Assembly (NCBI GenBank): GCA_002500135.1 | Contig: DLSM01000014.1 | Location: 1-55,359, forward strand | Origin: Christensenella sp. UBA7862 | GTDB taxonomy: Bacteria > Bacillota > Clostridia > Christensenellales > UBA1242 | Direction of reading: 5' to 3' | Length of the DNA stretch: 55,359 nucleotides | Shown: positions 26,971-33,633 of the stretch, piece by piece | Layout of the letters: each line of letters begins with the position of its first letter | Numbering within the stretch: the stretch's first letter is position 1 | Translations under genes and position numbers: made by a program | Notes under the pieces: generated by a model | What the model saw: the letters and a program-made list of their open reading frames with translations, nothing else | Databases searched by the model: none | Told to the model about the DNA's origin: nothing

Positions 26971-26999
26971 AATATATCACAATTTGAGATATCTGTCAA
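26971..26999 (-). promoter_or_regulatory. Promoter of the surface protein gene
   Basis: Minus strand TTGACA (26994-26999), 17-bp spacer, TATATT (26971-26976). A TTGAGAT half-site (26984-26990) lies inside the spacer. Confidence 0.65.
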
Positions 27000-27000
27000 C

Positions 27001-27023
27001 ATCTCACAATGAGATTGTATAAT
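27001..27023 (+). promoter_or_regulatory. XRE operator and -10 of the XRE gene
   Basis: ATCTCACAATGAGAT (27001-27015) is a 6-3-6 perfect inverted repeat between the surface gene promoter and TATAAT (27018-27023), which ends 7 nt before the XRE start codon. A third TGAGAT half-site is at 26985-26990. No good -35 is seen for the rightward promoter. Confidence 0.6.
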
Positions 27024-27030
27024 CATTTAT

Positions 27031-27243
27031 ATGAAATTGAGAGAATTAAGAGAAACACATAATAAGACGCAGCGTGAACTTGCAGATTTTTTGCATATAA
27101 AGCAAAATACCTACTCGCAATATGAAAATGGGCAAAGGCAAATTCCAATAAACATGCTTGTTTCGCTTGCAAAATTTTATGGGACTTCCGTTGATTATAT
27201 TTTGGGGCTTACCTATGTTGAGGACCCCTATCCAGAGGAATAA
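27031..27243 (+). CDS. XRE-family repressor
   Basis: 70 residues, a single Cro/CI helix-turn-helix: TQRELADFLHIKQNTYSQYENG is the classical two-helix core (about 13-34) and SVDYILGL the closing helix. No Shine-Dalgarno sequence precedes the ATG, and a perfect TATAAT ends 7 nt upstream, so the mRNA should be leaderless. A palindromic operator lies between it and the divergent surface protein gene, which it probably represses along with itself. It ends at a strong terminator. Confidence 0.85.
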   Translation: MKLRELRETHNKTQRELADFLHIKQNTYSQYENGQRQIPINMLVSLAKFYGTSVDYILGLTYVEDPYPEE

Positions 27244-27252
27244 TTTTATGTT

Positions 27253-27288
27253 AAAAAAGATATGAGGAGTTGGCTGCATATCTTTTTT
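27253..27288 (+). terminator. Terminator of the XRE gene
   Basis: A6-GATATG/CATATC-T6 hairpin (27253-27264, 27277-27288) with a 12-nt loop. Confidence 0.8.
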
Positions 27289-27457
27289 GTTTATATGTTT
27301 AAATATAATAATAAATAGTATAAAGAAATATAAGTAATAAAGGACTTTACAAAAGAACTCGGGTGATATACATCTGCATGGATACGCTTAATATAGTTGT
27401 GTTTATCCGTGTAAAAAAAATGATAAAAAAAAAGACCACCATAGGTCTTAATTTTTC

Positions 27458-27535
<78 letters not shown>

Positions 27536-27540
27536 ATAAA

Positions 27541-27617
27541 TGGTGTTCCAGGAGGGATTCGAACCCCCGACACCCGCCTTAGAAGGGCGGTGCTCTATCC
27601 AACTGAGCTACTGAAAC
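27541..27617 (-). tRNA. tRNA-Arg (anticodon TCT)
   Basis: Acceptor GTTTCAG/CTGGAAC, anticodon arm CCGCC-CTTCTAA-GGCGG, T-loop TTCGAAT, encoded CCA. Confidence 0.95.
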
Positions 27618-27620
27618 ACA

Positions 27621-27694
27621 TGGAGCGGATGATGGGAATCGGACCCACGTAGCCAGCTTGGAAGGCTGGAACTCTACCATTGAGTTACATCCGC
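27621..27694 (-). tRNA. tRNA-Gly (anticodon TCC)
   Basis: Acceptor GCGGATG/CATCCGC, anticodon arm CCAGC-CTTCCAA-GCTGG, encoded CCA. First gene of the Gly-Arg-His transcript. Confidence 0.95.
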
Positions 27695-27720
27695 ATGTCT
27701 TGTTGCCTCATTACTTGGAT

Positions 27721-27749
27721 ACTTTATCACAAAAAGAAATATATGTCAA
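27721..27749 (-). promoter_or_regulatory. Promoter of the Gly-Arg-His tRNA cluster
   Basis: Minus strand TTGACA (27744-27749), 17-bp spacer, TAAAGT (27721-27726). Confidence 0.7.
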
Positions 27750-27818
27750 CATTTTGTTCAAAAAAAATTGATTTGTTTTAAAAATTTTTGCGAAATTTCC
27801 CTAACTTCCAAAAAACAC

Positions 27819-27847
27819 TTGCATTTAAGACCATTTTGTTGCATAAT
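27819..27847 (+). promoter_or_regulatory. Promoter of tRNA-Gln(CTG)
   Basis: TTGCAT (27819-27824), 17-bp spacer, CATAAT (27842-27847), ending 10 nt before the tRNA. Confidence 0.65.
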
Positions 27848-27857
27848 AAATATGCTT

Positions 27858-27932
27858 TGGGGTGTCGCCAAGCGGTAAGGCTCTGGATTCTGACTCCAGC
27901 ATGCGTAGGTTCGAATCCTGCCACCCCAGCCA
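27858..27932 (+). tRNA. tRNA-Gln (anticodon CTG)
   Basis: Acceptor TGGGGTG/CACCCCA, anticodon arm CTGGA-TTCTGAC-TCCAG, T-loop TTCGAAT, encoded CCA. Reads CAG, complementing the TTG isoacceptor at 25281. Confidence 0.95.
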
Positions 27933-27936
27933 AACA

Positions 27937-27966
27937 AAAATTCCCTACTTAATGTAAGGAATTTTT
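27937..27966 (+). terminator. Terminator of tRNA-Gln(CTG), probably bidirectional
   Basis: AAAATTCC/GGAATTTT stem (27937-27944, 27958-27965) with T-run. The minus-strand reading also ends in T5 and could close the four-gene operon at 27989-29471. Confidence 0.7.
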
Positions 27967-27988
27967 TATTTTAATATTTTTGTGGAAA

Positions 27989-28213
27989 TTATCTAGCAGG
28001 TTCAAAGAGTTCTTCTTGGGCTTGAGATAATAGGGCTTGCTTCATATCTGCAATTTGATTTTGAAGCATGTTTATGTGCAAAGAGAGGTTTCTTCTGAGA
28101 TTATTGAGTTGTGCTGATTCTCTTTTGCATGCAATAATTCTGTTAAGTTCAAACTCAAGGTCTTGTTTCTGCATTTCCACGCAATGGATTTGTTCTGACA
28201 ATGTGATATTCAT
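27989..28213 (-). CDS. Small coiled-coil unknown protein (operon gene 4)
   Basis: 74 residues, almost entirely predicted coiled coil (about 3-65), no membrane segment. AGGAGG lies at good distance from the ATG. Last of four small genes in a row on the minus strand, after a 96-nt gap. Not recognised; a structural or assembly role with its neighbours is only a guess. Confidence 0.65.
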   Translation of the reverse strand: MNITLSEQIHCVEMQKQDLEFELNRIIACKRESAQLNNLRRNLSLHINMLQNQIADMKQALLSQAQEELFEPAR

Positions 28214-28309
28214 TTTTTACCTCCTAAAATATATTCTATACCTACGCATTGTCCCTCAAATCAAATATATTGTCGAAGATTACCGAATATTCACGAAAGC
28301 AAGCAATTT

Positions 28310-28609
28310 TTAAAAAAATGTGTTTGCTCTGAAGTCTGGGTCTTGCGATTCTTCTTGATTTGAAGAAAGTTGTTGCTCGTTTTGAGCGTTTTGTGCTTGT
28401 GCGACATATGAATTGTAATAAACAATGTCATAAGCTTTTTTAAGGTTGTTTGTCAAGATGTCAAGATAATACTCTTCATCAACCATTCTAACTCTGCTGT
28501 CTAGTGAGGCTCTGTATTCAAGAGTTTTTATTGTGTTGTTAATAATTTCAAGTGCTTGTTCCATTGTTTGTGGTTCGTTTGTTTTTTCAATATTTTCGTT
28601 TTGGCTCAT
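28310..28609 (-). CDS. Small helical unknown protein (operon gene 3)
   Basis: 99 residues. A helical core (about 12-70, tyrosine-rich) precedes a Gln/Asn/Ser-rich tail. GGAGG precedes the ATG and the gap to the upstream gene is 12 nt, so they are co-transcribed. Not recognised. Confidence 0.65.
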   Translation of the reverse strand: MSQNENIEKTNEPQTMEQALEIINNTIKTLEYRASLDSRVRMVDEEYYLDILTNNLKKAYDIVYYNSYVAQAQNAQNEQQLSSNQEESQDPDFRANTFF

Positions 28610-28621
28610 GATTTTTCCTCC

Positions 28622-28921
28622 TTATCTCTCTTGTAAAATTTCATTCGCTTTTGGAAGCATAACTTTAAGTTGTGTTTCAAGTTCTGCTTTTTCAAGGTCA
28701 ATTTGTTCAAGTCGAATTTTAAGATTGAGAATAATGCTCTCTGCTGTTAAAACTCGTCTTTTTTGCCAATAGACAAATGGTGAATTTTCATCAATTATAT
28801 CTAGCATTTCTTTTGCGTCATCAAGTTCATTTTGCCAAGAAAAAATTTGATTTCCACATTCAATTTTTTCCTTGTCCAATTCTTCAAGATATTTTTCAAG
28901 TTTTTCTGTGTATCTTTGCAC
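28622..28921 (-). CDS. Small coiled-coil unknown protein (operon gene 2), GTG start
   Basis: 99 residues from a GTG at 28921, chosen because AAGGAGG lies 5 nt upstream and the gene then follows its neighbour by 10 nt; the longer ATG-initiated frame would overlap that neighbour by 68 nt. Two coiled-coil stretches (about 3-40 and 55-95). Not recognised. Confidence 0.65.
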   Translation of the reverse strand: MQRYTEKLEKYLEELDKEKIECGNQIFSWQNELDDAKEMLDIIDENSPFVYWQKRRVLTAESIILNLKIRLEQIDLEKAELETQLKVMLPKANEILQER

Positions 28922-28931
28922 TTTAACCTCC

Positions 28932-29471
28932 TTACATTGTGAGTTCAGGCAAGTCAATTCCCACGTCTTCGTAGGCGTCACCATGTTCATATCCTGCAAT
29001 CAAAACCGCAAGGTTTGTCATGTCGTCATATGCTCTGCTGTATGCTTCTGCTTTTATGCATGCTTCAACAACACTGCTTTGCGAAAACATGAGATCCATG
29101 TTGTATCTTGCTTTTTCAAACCAATTTTCCTCTGACACGTCAAAGTATTTGCTTGCAACATCCATCCAAAAGACAAGTCTGTCGTCAACTATAACGATTG
29201 CACTTTCAAGGTCATGCAAAATGGAATTGTCCTTTTGATATTCTTCCACCAGCTTTTGAGAAAAATTCATTCTTTCATTGTCAAGTTGTACTTTATGTTC
29301 CCTTCCAATGTTTCTCAAATTCTCTTTCTCATTTGTTGCGTAGAAATCTGCAATAACTTCTTTGCGAGTTGTGTAATATTGCCCAACACCAACTGGCTCT
29401 CCCATAAAGATTTCTTCTGGCTTAATTCTTCTGTCAAGAAGATGTTTCTTGTTATATGACAGTCTTCTCAT
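28932..29471 (-). CDS. Unknown protein (operon gene 1)
   Basis: 179 residues from the ATG at 29471, which has AAAGGAG 7 nt upstream; an in-frame ATG eight codons earlier has none. A basic N-terminus (RRLSYNKKHLLDRR) precedes mostly helical sequence. No signal peptide or membrane segment. First gene of a four-gene operon with its own promoter. Not recognised. Confidence 0.65.
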   Translation of the reverse strand: MRRLSYNKKHLLDRRIKPEEIFMGEPVGVGQYYTTRKEVIADFYATNEKENLRNIGREHKVQLDNERMNFSQKLVEEYQKDNSILHDLESAIVIVDDRLVFWMDVASKYFDVSEENWFEKARYNMDLMFSQSSVVEACIKAEAYSRAYDDMTNLAVLIAGYEHGDAYEDVGIDLPELTM

Positions 29472-29520
29472 ATATAACTCCTTTGTCACAAGCAAAATGT
29501 CTGCTCACAAGTATGTATGT

Positions 29521-29548
29521 ATTTTACACTAATTTATAAATTTGTCAA
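29521..29548 (-). promoter_or_regulatory. Promoter of the four-gene small-protein operon
   Basis: Minus strand TTGACA (29543-29548), 16-bp spacer, TAAAAT (29521-29526). Confidence 0.6.
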
Positions 29549-29603
29549 TATCTGGAACAATTTTATGTAAAAAATATAAAACGACACACAAAAAGGACAA
29601 ATA

Positions 29604-29642
29604 ATGAATAATTACGCCTATCACGTAACAAACTATGGTTAA
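29604..29642 (+). CDS. Possible 12-residue leader peptide
   Basis: ATG preceded by AAGGAC, encoding MNNYAYHVTNYG and stopping 13 nt before the ATG of the DUF378 gene. Size and position suggest a leader peptide or translational coupler. A chance frame remains possible. Confidence 0.25.
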   Translation: MNNYAYHVTNYG

Positions 29643-29654
29643 AGGGGGGGAAAA

Positions 29655-29873
29655 ATGAGAATAGCGAACCTTATTGCATGGATTATTCTTCTTATCGGTG
29701 GTCTAAACTGGCTTTTGATTGGAGCATTTTCATGGAATCTCGTAACAGCAATTTCTGGCAATATTACTTGGATTGCAAGAACAATTTATTGCCTTGTTGG
29801 TGCAAGTGCGATTTGGCTGTTTATCACACCAATTTGCACTGGTGGCAGAATTTCCATGTGGAATTTGGACTAA
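29655..29873 (+). CDS. DUF378 small membrane protein
   Basis: 72 residues matching the DUF378 family: two membrane helices (about 4-26 and 40-60) with the family pattern GGLNWLLIGAF and ARTIYCLVGASA. A GGGGGG ribosome binding site precedes the ATG. Function of the family is unknown. Monocistronic apart from a possible upstream leader peptide; it ends at a terminator shared with spoIVA. Confidence 0.85.
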   Translation: MRIANLIAWIILLIGGLNWLLIGAFSWNLVTAISGNITWIARTIYCLVGASAIWLFITPICTGGRISMWNLD

Positions 29874-29886
29874 GGAAATATCCAGC

Positions 29887-29922
29887 AAAAAAATCTTCCT
29901 CCCGAAAGAGAAAGATTTTTTT
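29887..29922 (+). terminator. Bidirectional terminator between the DUF378 gene and spoIVA
   Basis: AAAAAAATCTT/AAGATTTTTTT with inner CTC/GAG pairs (29887-29901, 29908-29922) and a small loop. The symmetric A/T tracts suit both converging genes. Confidence 0.8.
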
Positions 29923-29931
29923 GTTTTATGA

Positions 29932-31410
29932 TTATAGCAAAATGCAAATTATTCCGCCCTTGCCTTCGTTTACAATTCGGGTCAAGGTTTTCCTCATTTT
30001 CTTCTGCGCCTCAACTGGCATTGCAACAATCTTCTTATTTAGTCCTTCATTTACAAGACTGTGCAAACTTCTGCCAAACATGTTTGTTTCCCAAAGTCCT
30101 TTTGGATTGTTCTCAAACTCGCTTAAGAGAGATTTTACAAGGTCTTCGCTTTGTTGTTCTGAGCCAACTATTGGGCTAATTTCAGTTTGGACGTCAACTT
30201 TCATAATGTGCAAACTTGGAGCGCTTGCTTTAAGTTTTACGCCATATCTTGAACCTTGCTTTACAATTTCAGGTTCCTCAAGCGTCATTTCTTCCATTTT
30301 TGGACTTACAACGCCATAACCCGTTTCTTCAACTTGGCACAATGCGTCTTTTAGTTTGTCATATTCTTCTTTTGCGTGTGCAAGTTCGCGAATATATGCA
30401 ACAAGCTCAAAGTCATTTTTAATTTCTTGCCCACATTCTCTTGACAAAACTTTGTAGAACAAGTCAGCTTTTGGTTTAATATCCAAATATGCAATGCCAT
30501 TTCCTAGGTCAATGGACGCCAAAGACACTGGTTCAAAATTTTCACTTGTTTCAAAGATATTTTTTGCATGGTCAACTTCGCCAATCTTATTTTTCCCGTC
30601 AACAAGCACCTTGCTTTCAGCAACAATCTCTTGAATAAGGTCGTCTTCATAAGGCAACGCTTGAAGCCATTTTGGCATACGGACACGGAGTGAGTATAGT
30701 GGGAATTCTTGCAAGATATTGGCAAAAATTTCGTCAATGTCTTCGTCCTTAATGTTTATGCAATCGGCTGGCACAACTGGAACATCATATTTTTTCTCAA
30801 GGCTCGAAACAAGATTTGCAGTCTGCTCTGCTTGAGGATTTTTGGTGTTTAGGACAATAACAAATGGTTTTCCCGTTCTTTTAAGTTCCTTAATTGTTCT
30901 CTCTTCCGCTTCCACAAAATTATCTCTTCCAAGTTCGCCAAATGAGCCGTCTGTGGTCATCACAACAGCAACTGTGGAATGGTCGGAAATAACCTTTCTT
31001 GTGCCAATTTCTGCCGCTTCTTCAAATGGGATAGGTTCATTGTTCCAAGGTGTTTTTACAAGTCTTGGCTTGCCGTCCTCCACAAGTCCTTCTGCCCCAG
31101 TTACAGCATATCCCACGCAGTCAACAAGGCGAATTTTCATTTGAACTTTATCATTGACCACAATCTTCACCGCTTCCTTTGGAACAAACCTTGGTTGCGT
31201 GGTCATAATAGTTTTCCCGTCTGCACTTTGAGGCAATTCATCTACTGTGCGGGTTTTGTCAAAACTGTCTTTGATGTTTGGCAAGACCATTTTCTGCACA
31301 AAATTAGTTATGAAAGTTGACTTGCCACACCTAACTGGGCCCACGACACCAAGATATATGTCGCCGCCCGTTCTTGTAGCAATGTCTTCATAAATTTGAT
31401 ACGAATTCAT
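29932..31410 (-). CDS. spoIVA: Stage IV sporulation protein A (spore coat ATPase)
   Basis: 492 residues from the ATG at 31410, the same length as the Bacillus subtilis protein. GGAGG lies upstream of this ATG, and an in-frame ATG nine codons earlier lacks one. The N-terminus IYEDIATRTGGDIYLG and the P-loop GPVRCGKS are diagnostic. SpoIVA hydrolyses ATP to polymerise on the outer forespore membrane and forms the coat basement layer, so the organism should sporulate. It is made in the mother cell, usually under sigma-E. Confidence 0.97.
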   Translation of the reverse strand: MNSYQIYEDIATRTGGDIYLGVVGPVRCGKSTFITNFVQKMVLPNIKDSFDKTRTVDELPQSADGKTIMTTQPRFVPKEAVKIVVNDKVQMKIRLVDCVGYAVTGAEGLVEDGKPRLVKTPWNNEPIPFEEAAEIGTRKVISDHSTVAVVMTTDGSFGELGRDNFVEAEERTIKELKRTGKPFVIVLNTKNPQAEQTANLVSSLEKKYDVPVVPADCINIKDEDIDEIFANILQEFPLYSLRVRMPKWLQALPYEDDLIQEIVAESKVLVDGKNKIGEVDHAKNIFETSENFEPVSLASIDLGNGIAYLDIKPKADLFYKVLSRECGQEIKNDFELVAYIRELAHAKEEYDKLKDALCQVEETGYGVVSPKMEEMTLEEPEIVKQGSRYGVKLKASAPSLHIMKVDVQTEISPIVGSEQQSEDLVKSLLSEFENNPKGLWETNMFGRSLHSLVNEGLNKKIVAMPVEAQKKMRKTLTRIVNEGKGGIICILL

Positions 31411-31477
31411 ATTTTCCTCCGAAACTCGATATACCAAAATATATGTGAAGAATTTGCCACTTATGCAACGATAACAA

Positions 31478-31504
31478 AAAAACTGTCAGAATTTGACAGT
31501 CTTT
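31478..31504 (-). terminator. plsY terminator
   Basis: Minus strand CTGTCA/TGACAG stem (31483-31488, 31494-31499) with a 5-nt loop followed by T7, directly after the plsY stop codon. Confidence 0.85.
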
Positions 31505-32203
31505 TTAATATGAATTCTTTTTCTTCCTTCCTTTTCCAAAACTCTTTTTGAAATTCAGCCGATTTTCTTTGCCCGTAAGAAGCCTAAATATATTTTGTCT
31601 GTGGGCAAACCACACAAGGCAAAACATTGCAAAAAGAAGACAACTCAACACAATGTTTCCGTCTTCATCCATAAGCCCCAGTAAATATGCCTCAACAATG
31701 GTCGCTATTGTGACGAACGAGAACGACACGAGCGAGCCATAATCAAACAGCAACAAAAACATAAATCCACCAATGAAAATTATGACTCCCATAAGAGGAT
31801 TGGCTGCACAGAAAATTCCGAACATAACAGCTGCACCTTTGCCGCCTTTGAAATAATAGAACACTGGGAAGATATTTCCTACAAGAGCAGAAAGCCCGCC
31901 TGTGAATAGCCCAATGCAAGCCACTTGATTGCTTGCGCCATTGCATGTTATTAGGTCATAAAAACTTCCACCAAAAAGAAGGTAACCGCAGATTGAAGGA
32001 ATTACACCTTTCAGCATATCAAGAAGAAGCGTCAAAAGTCCCATGGAAAATCCTAAATTTCTCACCATGTTCATTGTTCCTGGGTTGCCACTTCCTGCTT
32101 TTGATATGTCATAGTGCCTAAGCCTGCTTATTATCCTTGCAAAAAAGATGTTGCCCATAAGATATGACCCTACAATCAAAATCAAAAATTTCCACCATTC
32201 CAT
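31505..32203 (-). CDS. plsY: Acyl-phosphate:glycerol-3-phosphate acyltransferase PlsY
   Basis: 232 residues with about six membrane helices. The motifs GSGNPGTMN and GGKGAAVMFG are the glycerol-3-phosphate and acyl-phosphate binding signatures of PlsY. It performs the first acylation of phospholipid synthesis in the membrane. It begins 3 nt after the der stop codon, so der-plsY is an operon, a common pairing in Firmicutes. The basic C-terminal tail (FGKGRKKKN) is cytoplasmic. Confidence 0.95.
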   Translation of the reverse strand: MEWWKFLILIVGSYLMGNIFFARIISRLRHYDISKAGSGNPGTMNMVRNLGFSMGLLTLLLDMLKGVIPSICGYLLFGGSFYDLITCNGASNQVACIGLFTGGLSALVGNIFPVFYYFKGGKGAAVMFGIFCAANPLMGVIIFIGGFMFLLLFDYGSLVSFSFVTIATIVEAYLLGLMDEDGNIVLSCLLFAMFCLVWFAHRQNIFRLLTGKENRLNFKKSFGKGRKKKNSY

Positions 32204-32206
32204 GTG

Positions 32207-33538
32207 TTATTCGTCCTTTTCTGACCTGTTTTTTACAATCAATTTGATTGGAGTTCCAGAATAATCAACCGCCTTTCTAAGCGTATTTTCAAGATACCTT
32301 AAATATGAAAAATGCATTATATCCTTATTATTAACAAAAATAACAAAATTAGGTGGATTTATGCCAGTTTGTGTGGCATATAAAATTTTAAGTCTTTGTC
32401 CGTTTTTGCTTGGTGGCTGCTTCATGTTGATTGCTTCTTGAATTATGTCGTTAAGTTGCCCTGTTGAAATTCTTTTGCTTGCATTTTTAAGCACTGTTTC
32501 AACAGTTTCCATAATTTTGCCAACACGTTGTCCAGTCTTCACAGAGATAAACACTGGAATATAATAACTCATAAATTTCAAGTCTTCGTCAAGTTTCTTT
32601 CTGAATTTATTTATTGTTTTGTCGTCTTTATCTTCAATCAAATCCCACTTGTTAAGAACAATGACGCTAGGTTTATTTTGTTCATGTACAAAGCCCGCAA
32701 CTTTTATGTCCTGCTCGGTTATGCCGTCATTCACGTCAATCATAACCACAACAACATCGGCTCTTTTTATGGCTTCTATGGTTCTTAAAACACTATAACG
32801 TTCAATGGACGAAGGCTCAATCGCATTTTTGCGTCTTAAGCCCGCTGTGTCAATCAAAACATAGTCTTTCCCGTTATATCTGAATGGGCTGTCAATAGCA
32901 TCTCTTGTTGTCCCCGCAATGCTGCTAACTACAAGTCTTTCTTCACCCAAAAGCCTGTTCGTTAGGCTGCTTTTGCCTGCATTTGGCTTGCCTACAATGG
33001 CTATTTTTATCGCTTCAGTTGGGACAACTGTTGTATCCACTTTTTCATTCAAACTTTCGACAATTTGGTCAAGAAGTTCACCTAGCCCCTTGCCTTGTTC
33101 AGATGAGATTGGGAAAACGTGCTGGAAGCCCAGTTCATAGAAATCATACAAGTTGTCAAGTTCGAAATTATCCATTTTGTTAACAACAAGTAAAATGTCT
33201 TTTTTTGCTCTCTTCATAAGGAAGTCTGCCACTTGTCTATCTGCATTAGTAAGACCCTCTTTCCCGTCAACAAAGAACAAAATTACACTTGCAAGGTCAA
33301 TGGCAATTTGTGCTTGAGCCAAAATATTTTTTTCAATTTCACCACGTTCTTCAAAGTCAAGTCCGCCAGTATCGACCAATGTGAAATAATTGCCGCACCA
33401 TTCTGCGTCACCGTAAATTCTATCTCTTGTGACGCCAGCAATATCGTCAACAATGCTTATTCTTCTGCCACAAATCTTGTTGAAAAAGGTGCTTTTGCCC
33501 ACGTTTGGTCTGCCGACCACTGCAACTAAAGGTTTCAT
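32207..33538 (-). CDS. der: Ribosome assembly GTPase Der (EngA)
   Basis: 443 residues with two tandem GTPase domains and a C-terminal KH-like domain. G1 loops GRPNVGKST (domain 1) and GKPNAGKSS (domain 2), both G3 motifs (DTGG, DTAG) and NKxD motifs (NKMD, NKWD) are intact. It is needed for 50S subunit maturation. Co-transcribed with plsY. Confidence 0.97.
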   Translation of the reverse strand: MKPLVAVVGRPNVGKSTFFNKICGRRISIVDDIAGVTRDRIYGDAEWCGNYFTLVDTGGLDFEERGEIEKNILAQAQIAIDLASVILFFVDGKEGLTNADRQVADFLMKRAKKDILLVVNKMDNFELDNLYDFYELGFQHVFPISSEQGKGLGELLDQIVESLNEKVDTTVVPTEAIKIAIVGKPNAGKSSLTNRLLGEERLVVSSIAGTTRDAIDSPFRYNGKDYVLIDTAGLRRKNAIEPSSIERYSVLRTIEAIKRADVVVVMIDVNDGITEQDIKVAGFVHEQNKPSVIVLNKWDLIEDKDDKTINKFRKKLDEDLKFMSYYIPVFISVKTGQRVGKIMETVETVLKNASKRISTGQLNDIIQEAINMKQPPSKNGQRLKILYATQTGINPPNFVIFVNNKDIMHFSYLRYLENTLRKAVDYSGTPIKLIVKNRSEKDE

Positions 33539-33633
33539 CTGATACTCTCCATTTTACTTTGATAGTGTATCACACAAAAAACTTTTAATCAATCAAAACA
33601 TTATATTAGGCGGAAAAATTTTTGCAAGTCCCC

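Noticed and set aside
28622..28999. ATG at 28999 as start of operon gene 2
   Set aside because: It would overlap the previous gene by 68 nt; GTG at 28921 has a perfect AAGGAGG site.
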